A stretch of 9,089 nucleotides of DNA, taken from the NCBI GenBank assembly GCA_020627525.1, contig JAHDGP010000026.1:4284-13372 (forward strand). Direction: 5' to 3'. Made by a program: the position numbers and the translations under genes. Origin of the DNA: Bacteroidota bacterium. Lineage in GTDB: Bacteria > Bacteroidota > Bacteroidia > Chitinophagales > UBA2359. The stretch's first letter is position 1. Every line of letters begins with the position of its first letter. A model generated the notes under the pieces. That model was not told the DNA's origin, ran no database searches, and was given only the letters and a program-made list of their open reading frames with translations. Positions 5,314 to 9,089 of the stretch are shown in pieces.

Positions 5314-6685
5314 TTATGACTTACAAGCAGCAATCAAAGCTTCTAGGTCAACCAATTGTTGTTCTCCAGACTCCATATTTTTAAGCGTAAATTGTTGATT
5401 CTCCATTTCGTTTGACCCAACAATTGCGACGAAGGGGATTTTTTTATCATCCGCATATTTCATCTGTTTTTTCATTTTTGACTGACTCACTGGAACAGGA
5501 TACATCTCCGATGCAATACCCATTTCACGAACTTTGTTAAGTGCATTGAACACAAAGTTCTGGCTTTCTTCGTCAAAGGCTATGAACAATATTTTAGTGG
5601 TGTTTAAATCTATATTTTTAAACAAATCCAACTCATTCATTACATCATAAATACGATCTAATCCGAAAGAAAAACCGACTCCTGACACGCCTGGCATTCC
5701 AAAATTCCCAGTCAAATCATCATATCGACCTCCACCATTTATGCTCCCCTTCATTTCTGTTCCAAGTGGCTGTACTTCTAAAATGGTTCCTGTATAATAA
5801 CTCAAGCCACGCGCCAACATAATGTCAACTTTTAGATTGGCAACGTTGTTTTCATCAAGTGCATTTACAATAAATTTCATTTCTTCCAATCCTTTTTTTC
5901 CTATTTCAGAAGAGGAAATATTATTTTCTAAAAACTCCAATGTTTGAGTGTTGTTTCCTACAAACTCTAAATATTTTTTCAATTGATCGACACTTTCCTG
6001 AGTCAAGCCTCTTGACAACAATTCTTCAATTACTTTATCAACACCAATCTTGTCTAGCTTATCAATTGCCACAGTCAAATCAATAAATTTATCTTCTGCA
6101 TTTACGACTTCAGCAATTCCTTGTAAAATTTTACGATTGTTTAATTTAATAGAAATGTTTTCAACTTTCAATTTCTTATAAACGCGATCAATAATTTGAA
6201 TCAATTCTACCTCATTGTACAAACTATCACTTCCAATCACATCGGCATCGCATTGAAAAAACTCTTGGTAACGTCCTTTTTGCGGACGATCCGCCCTCCA
6301 AACTGGTTGAATTTGATAACGCTTAAATGGGAAAGCAAGTTTATCACGATACGACAAAGCGTGCGAAAGGGACAGTCAAGTCGAATCGCAATCCTCTTTC
6401 TGTTAGAGCAGGTAAAAGCTTTTTATAATCTCTATTTTTTAATAATTCGTCATCTGCTTTTCGCAAATAGTCGCCAGAACGTAAAAGTTTAAAAAGCAAA
6501 GCATCCCCTTCGTCGCCATATTTGCCTGTCAAGGTTGATAGTTTTTCAATTGCAGGTGTCTCCAAAGGCTGAAAACCAAACAATTCAAATGTTTCTCTTA
6601 TTATATTGATAATGTATTGACGCTTTGCTACTTGCTCAGGTCCAAAATCTCTCGTTCCTTTCGATAGGGATACTTTTGATGCCAT
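5314..6685 (-). pseudogene. hisS: Histidyl-tRNA synthetase gene, interrupted by a frameshift
   Basis: HisRS charges tRNA-His with histidine in the cytoplasm and is essential. The gene is complete end to end but lies in two frames: 6344-6685 encodes MASKVSLSKGTRDFGPEQ through LTVPFARFVV and then stops at TGA 6344-6346; the rest (YRDKLAFPFKRYQIQPVWRADRP onward) lies in the adjacent frame down to 5314. The downstream part contains motif 2 (WRADRPQKGRYQEFFQCD), the HisA block (ARGLSYYTGTILEV), motif 3 (GVGFSFGLDR) and the C-terminal anticodon-binding domain. Adding 5 nt at the break would give 458 aa, close to the usual size for this group. I chose the ATG at 6683-6685 because MASK...KGTRDF is the normal start; an ATG 45 bp upstream adds a lysine-rich tail. 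All other blocks look intact and conserved, so the gene is probably functional in the cell or was disrupted very recently. Confidence 0.9.
6344..6358 (-). other. Frameshift site in hisS
   Basis: The minus strand reads TTT GTC GTA TCG TGA in the upstream frame. In relatives the segment between PFAR[FY]VV and FPFKRYQ holds seven residues, with Met or Gln first. Here the downstream frame supplies YRDKLA, so one codon and part of the next are missing. The simplest repair inserts ATGTA after GTCGTA, giving V-V-M-Y-R-D-K. This would be a 5-nt loss between two copies of GTA, a typical slippage deletion. A TTG at 6355-6357 opens the downstream frame but is unlikely to be a real start. Confidence 0.75.
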
Positions 6686-6708
6686 TTTTCTTTTTTTATA
6701 AATTTTTA

Positions 6709-6716
6709 CAAAAGTA
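6709..6716 (-). promoter_or_regulatory. Candidate -7 promoter element of hisS
   Basis: The minus strand reads TACTTTTG, an exact TAnnTTTG match identical to the gltA box, ending 23 nt before the chosen hisS ATG. No clear -33 TTTG box was found at the expected spacing. Its position supports the ATG at 6683-6685 over the upstream one, which would lie ahead of this promoter. Confidence 0.5.
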
Positions 6717-6796
6717 ATTACTTGTATCAATTTAAACTGAGGATTCTTTAAAAAATAAAAGAAATCACTAATAACTAGATTGCCTCAGGGATAGCA

Positions 6797-6904
6797 ATGA
6801 TACGAATTGCTGATATTGGCTTTGAGAAGTTTGAACTACCCGATTACTTATGTTCGAGTACTAAATTGGTACAAAATTATATGAATGAAATATCAATAAA
6901 ATAG
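6797..6904 (+). CDS. Doubtful 35-codon open frame in the dnaJ-hisS gap
   Basis: This is the only noteworthy open frame in the roughly 300-bp gap between dnaJ and hisS. It begins ATG ATA CGA ATT GCT (MIRIADIGFEKFELP) and ends with TAG at 6902-6904, directly against the dnaJ terminator hairpin. Upstream the frame is open back to TAG at 6776-6778. The composition is a little less AT-biased than the flanks and the peptide has balanced amino-acid use, so it could be a small gene or the tail of a decayed one. I see no promoter and do not recognise the peptide. Chance is the default explanation. Confidence 0.15.
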   Translation: MIRIADIGFEKFELPDYLCSSTKLVQNYMNEISIK

Positions 6905-6938
6905 AAATCCATAGACCTTATGCAAGATCTATGGATTT
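6893..6938 (-). terminator. Hairpin terminator of the grpE-dnaJ unit
   Basis: AAATCCATAGA at 6905-6915 pairs perfectly with TCTATGGATTT at 6928-6938. After one mismatch a 3-bp inner stem (CTT/AAG) closes a 4-nt loop. On the minus strand it is followed by TCTATTTTATT, a T-rich but not pure tract. It lies 54-87 bp past the dnaJ stop codon. The stem is fairly AT-rich, so it is weaker than the gltA terminator. Confidence 0.7.
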
Positions 6939-6991
6939 TACCAAGTTAAAATGGTCGAAAAAATAACTTGAAATTCGTATCAACAAAAAAA

Positions 6992-8179
6992 TTATTCTCC
7001 GTTGAAATAATCTTTTACTCTATCAAAAAAGCCTTTTTCTTTTTTACTTGGATTCGGTTGAAAATTGTGCAAGTCTCTCAGTTTTTCTAACAAAACACGC
7101 TCTTCTGAAGTTACTTGTTTTGGTGTCCAAACATTTACTTCCACCAACTGATCACCAGTTCCATAACTATTGATTGATGGTAAACCTTTTCCTTTCAATC
7201 TAAATATTTTTCCAGCTTGTGTTCCTTCTGGTATTTTAATTTTGGCTTTGCCTCCTATCGTTGGCACCTCTACACTTGTTCCAAGAGCAGCATCTGCAAA
7301 ATTGACATACAGCTTGTAAATAACATTGTTGCCATCTCTTTGTAAATGCTCGTGTGGTACTTCTTCAACAAGAATCATTAGATCACCAGGAGGACCGCCA
7401 CGCTCGCCATAATTTCCTTTGGAACTCATGGTCAATTGAACACCATCGTGAACGCCTTTAGGAATATCTAAGCTGATGGTTTCTTCGCCGTACATTCTTC
7501 CACTTCCGCTACATTTACTGCATTTTTTTCCGATCATTTGACCAGAGCCATTGCAGGTTCCGCAAGCAGAAGTTGTTTGCATATGCCCCAAAATTGTCTG
7601 GGTTACTTTACGCACATATCCTGAGCCTTGACAAGTAGTACAAGTTGAAGTTTCTCCACCTTTACCGTGACAAATGGTTGTATCATCACAAGGCACATAT
7701 TTCTTCACTTTGATTTTTTTCTGCGCACCGTTTGCCATTTCCTCCAAAGTCAATTTGACTTTAACTCTTAGGTTAGAACCTCTTCTGCCCATTGGGCGTC
7801 TGCCTTGAGCAGAGCCTCCACCGAAGCCGCCAAAACCACCACGACCGCCACCGCCGCCGCCAAAAATATCGCCAAAGATGTCTCCAAAGTTTGAGAAAAT
7901 ATCATCCATAGACATGCCGCCGCCGCTAAAGCCGCCGCCGCCGCCCATTCCACCACCGACTCCTTGGTGACCGAAACGATCGTATCTTGCACGCTTTTGA
8001 TCATCGCTTAAAACTTCATAGGCTTCCGCAGCCTCTTTAAACTTCTCTTCTGCCTCTTTATCATCTGGATTCCTATCTGGATGATATTTCAATGCAACTT
8101 TACGATAAGCTTTTTTGATTACTGCCTTGTCTGCATCCTTAGATACACCCAATATTTCGTAAAAATCTCTTTTAGCCAT
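6992..8179 (-). CDS. dnaJ: Chaperone protein DnaJ (Hsp40, class A)
   Basis: A complete 395-aa co-chaperone that delivers unfolded clients to DnaK and stimulates its ATPase. Domains in order: J domain (about 4-70) with the essential H33-P34-D35 motif in KYHPDRNPDD; a long Gly/Phe-rich linker (about 73-123) with IFSNFGDIFGDIFGG; a cysteine-rich zinc region (164-227); C-terminal substrate-binding and dimerisation domains; and a basic C-terminal tail. Three zinc repeats are canonical: CTTCQGSG (180), CGTCNGSG (206) and CSKCSGSG (220). The first is unusual: C164 and C170 are separated by five residues (CDDTTICHGKG) instead of two, as if TTI had been inserted. The Gly-rich linker makes the DNA locally GC-rich and spawns false frames on other frames. 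The ATG at 8177-8179 gives the normal MAKRDFYEILGV start. It lies 59 bp downstream of grpE, likely in one operon. Confidence 0.97.
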   Translation of the reverse strand: MAKRDFYEILGVSKDADKAVIKKAYRKVALKYHPDRNPDDKEAEEKFKEAAEAYEVLSDDQKRARYDRFGHQGVGGGMGGGGGFSGGGMSMDDIFSNFGDIFGDIFGGGGGGRGGFGGFGGGSAQGRRPMGRRGSNLRVKVKLTLEEMANGAQKKIKVKKYVPCDDTTICHGKGGETSTCTTCQGSGYVRKVTQTILGHMQTTSACGTCNGSGQMIGKKCSKCSGSGRMYGEETISLDIPKGVHDGVQLTMSSKGNYGERGGPPGDLMILVEEVPHEHLQRDGNNVIYKLYVNFADAALGTSVEVPTIGGKAKIKIPEGTQAGKIFRLKGKGLPSINSYGTGDQLVEVNVWTPKQVTSEERVLLEKLRDLHNFQPNPSKKEKGFFDRVKDYFNGE

Positions 8180-8190
8180 TTTCTTTTATT

Positions 8191-8204
8191 TCAAATTAAT
8201 TTGA
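8191..8204. repeat. 14-bp perfect palindrome between grpE and dnaJ
   Basis: TCAAATTAATTTGA is self-complementary and sits 12 bp upstream of the dnaJ start codon in the 59-bp grpE-dnaJ gap. It could form a small hairpin in the leader of dnaJ and affect its translation, or be chance in AT-rich DNA. There is no T tract, so it is not a terminator. Confidence 0.4.
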
Positions 8205-8238
8205 GGCTCCCGACAATATCAGCAACCAAATCAAAACC

Positions 8239-8829
8239 CTATCTTCCGACTACCACTTTTGCATGGCGAATGATGATGTCATTCATATAATATCCTTCTT
8301 CTATAACATCAACAACTTTACCTTTCATTTCTTCACCAGCCTCAATTTCCGAAATTGCATCGTGTAAATCAGGGTTAAAATCAGTGCCTTGCGAGCCCAT
8401 TCCAACAACTCCATGATTTTCTAAAATTCTTTTTAATTTTTGATGGATAAGTACAAATCCTTCATTGTGTTCAGCTTCATTTTCAGCGATATTGGTTTTA
8501 AGTGCTCTTTCGAAATCATCCATAACAGGAAGGAAATCAAGAATTACTTTTTTACCAGCAGTCTGAACTGTTTCCACTCTTTCTTTGGCAGAACGTTTTT
8601 TATAATTATCAAATTCAGCAAATAGTCTGATAAATTTATTTTTGGATTCGCCTAAATCCGTTTTAAGCTGTTCGTTTTCTCTCGTTAAAAGTCCCATTTC
8701 GTCCAACTCTTCTTCCTCTTCAACTACTTCCTGCCCCTCAGCACCCTCGTTGATAACTTCTTGGTTGGTATCAATATTTTCGTTTTGCTCCAAATTTTCT
8801 TGATCGACATTATCGTTTTTAGTACTCAT
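8239..8829 (-). CDS. grpE: Nucleotide exchange factor GrpE
   Basis: A 196-aa GrpE, the dimeric factor that releases ADP from DnaK and resets the Hsp70 cycle. An acidic, disordered N-terminal tail (Glu/Asn/Gln-rich, EEEEELDE around 40-46) leads into the long paired helix (LLTRENEQLKTDLGESK, then FAEFDNYKKRSAKERVE). Next come the four-helix dimer region (LPVMDDFERALK) and the C-terminal beta domain that inserts into DnaK, with GTDFNPDLHDAIS and VDVIEEGYYMNDIIIRHAKVVVG. I chose the ATG at 8827-8829 (MSTKNDNVDQ). The frame stays open to an ATG 36 bp upstream, but that extension (MICKFFHKLKLK) is untypical of the family and lies in the leader. dnaJ follows after 59 bp; dnaK is not in the window, and this split arrangement is known in Bacteroidota. 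Confidence 0.96.
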   Translation of the reverse strand: MSTKNDNVDQENLEQNENIDTNQEVINEGAEGQEVVEEEEELDEMGLLTRENEQLKTDLGESKNKFIRLFAEFDNYKKRSAKERVETVQTAGKKVILDFLPVMDDFERALKTNIAENEAEHNEGFVLIHQKLKRILENHGVVGMGSQGTDFNPDLHDAISEIEAGEEMKGKVVDVIEEGYYMNDIIIRHAKVVVGR

Positions 8830-8886
8830 TTTCAATTTTAATTTATGAAAGAATTTACAAATCATAAAGCTTATAAGCTATGGTAT

Positions 8887-8905
8887 ATGACAATATTATA
8901 GTCAT
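8887..8905. promoter_or_regulatory. Operator-like near-palindrome at the predicted grpE start point
   Basis: ATGAC (8887-8891) and GTCAT (8901-8905) are exact inverted arms around a 9-bp AT core that is itself almost symmetrical. If the sigma-54-like promoter next to it is real, the site covers about +1 to +19, a typical repressor position. It does not match the CIRCE element bound by HrcA. Confidence 0.35.
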
Positions 8906-8913
8906 CATTCTAT

Positions 8914-8932
8914 AGTCAAAAGCCTTGCCAAG
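8914..8932 (-). promoter_or_regulatory. Sigma-54-like promoter upstream of grpE
   Basis: The minus strand reads CTTGGCAAGGCTTTTGACT. The -24 block TTGGCA and the -12 block TTTTGA are separated so that GG (8929-8928) and the -12 G (8917) have the exact 10-base spacing of RpoN promoters (TGGCAC-N5-TTGC). The final C of the -12 GC is A here, which weakens the match. It would give a leader of about 75 nt before the grpE ATG. A weaker TAnnTTTG-like alternative (TATGATTTG, 8858-8866) lies closer to the gene. Confidence 0.4.
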
Positions 8933-8947
8933 CAATATATTAAGTCA

Positions 8948-8999
8948 ATTTGGCAGTAAAATGGAAATTTAGTCGAAATTAGGAATGTTTATTTGGCAG
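8948..8999 (-). promoter_or_regulatory. Two direct CTGCCAAAT boxes upstream of grpE
   Basis: The 9-mer CTGCCAAAT occurs twice in the same orientation on the minus strand, at 8991-8999 and 8948-8956, 43 bp apart (about four helical turns). Its core TGCCAA recurs inverted as TTGGCA in the -24 block at 8926-8931. This looks like an activator-binding arrangement, although the boxes are closer to the promoter than most sigma-54 enhancers. Confidence 0.35.
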
Positions 9000-9018
9000 A
9001 CTTTAAAGCTTTTTTAAT

Positions 9019-9051
9019 AAACCTATTGGTTTTCCAATACCTACGAGGTTT
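9019..9051. other. Imperfect hairpin at the right edge
   Basis: AAACC-TATTGG (9019-9029) can pair with CCAATA and GGTTT (9034-9039 and 9047-9051), with a 4-nt loop and a 7-nt bulge. On the plus strand a short T run follows. It may be the terminator of a minus-strand gene ending outside or just inside the right edge; a short frame there stops with TAG at 9068-9070, but too little is present to identify a gene. Confidence 0.35.
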
Positions 9052-9089
9052 TTATACTCTTCTTCTTCTAATCTTTAAAGGTTTTGAAG

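Noticed and set aside
6344..6358. Programmed +1 frameshift in hisS as in prfB
   Set aside because: No prfB-type slippery CTT-TGA site or stimulatory signal is visible, and the shifted product would lack three residues of a conserved segment.
6196..6492. Plus-strand frame across the hisS frameshift
   Set aside because: It lies antisense to both halves of hisS; no family resemblance.
7768..8004. Ala/Val-rich frame over the dnaJ glycine-rich linker
   Set aside because: An Ala-run protein is the expected off-frame product of GGC/GGT glycine repeats; not a membrane protein gene.
8081..8625. Two plus-strand frames (8081-8290 and 8440-8625)
   Set aside because: They are antisense to dnaJ and grpE, rich in Phe/Ile/Ser from complementing Lys/Glu codons.
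8891..8916. Sigma-70-like TTGACT and TATAAT upstream of grpE
   Set aside because: The two hexamers are only 13 bp apart, too close for a -35/-10 pair, and Bacteroidota use a different consensus.
8830..9089. CIRCE/HrcA operator upstream of grpE
   Set aside because: No TTAGCACTC-N9-GAGTGCTAA or close variant on either strand.

Overview
This AT-rich window looks like a member of the Bacteroidota, most likely of the Flavobacteriia. The evidence is: protein sequences of flavobacterial type for citrate synthase, HisRS (WRADRPQKGR in motif 2) and DnaJ; start regions without Shine-Dalgarno sequences; several TAnnTTTG-type -7 promoter elements; and a free-standing four-helix-bundle (S23/23S IVS-type) gene. 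All recognised genes are on the minus strand, so transcription runs from high to low coordinates. No rRNA, tRNA or CRISPR array was found.

Layout from high to low coordinates (the direction of transcription): (i) 8830-9089 is a non-coding leader holding a sigma-54-like promoter, repeated CTGCCAAAT boxes and a near-palindrome. (ii) grpE (8239-8829) and dnaJ (6992-8179) form a chaperone pair without dnaK, closed by a hairpin terminator at 6905-6938. (iii) hisS (5314-6685) covers the complete synthetase but is broken by a frameshift near 6350. Comparison with the family suggests about 5 nt are missing between two conserved blocks, either a sequence error or a real mutation. (iv) hutH (3756-5258) encodes a histidine ammonia-lyase with an intact MIO triad. 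(v) A compact unit of about 584 bp (3170-3753) carries a 124-aa four-helix-bundle protein between inverted four-unit octamer arrays. (vi) gltA (1776-3077) encodes citrate synthase, with its own TACTTTTG promoter and a strong intrinsic terminator. (vii) 1358-1775 is non-coding and holds a perfect 15-bp inverted repeat. (viii) A 295-aa putative lipoprotein (470-1357) is followed 41 bp later by a secreted repeat protein (1-428) that runs off the window edge.

Most of the region is housekeeping: protein folding, tRNA charging, histidine breakdown and the TCA cycle. HutH consumes the amino acid that HisRS loads, but the rest of the hut pathway is absent here, so their adjacency may be chance. The accessory and potentially novel parts are the four-helix-bundle cassette between hutH and gltA and the lipoprotein/repeat-protein pair at the left end. 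The cassette has the topology of a 23S rRNA intervening sequence (an ORF inside a long inverted-repeat stem) but lies outside rRNA. It starts 2 bp after the hutH stop and ends about 33 bp upstream of the gltA -7 element.
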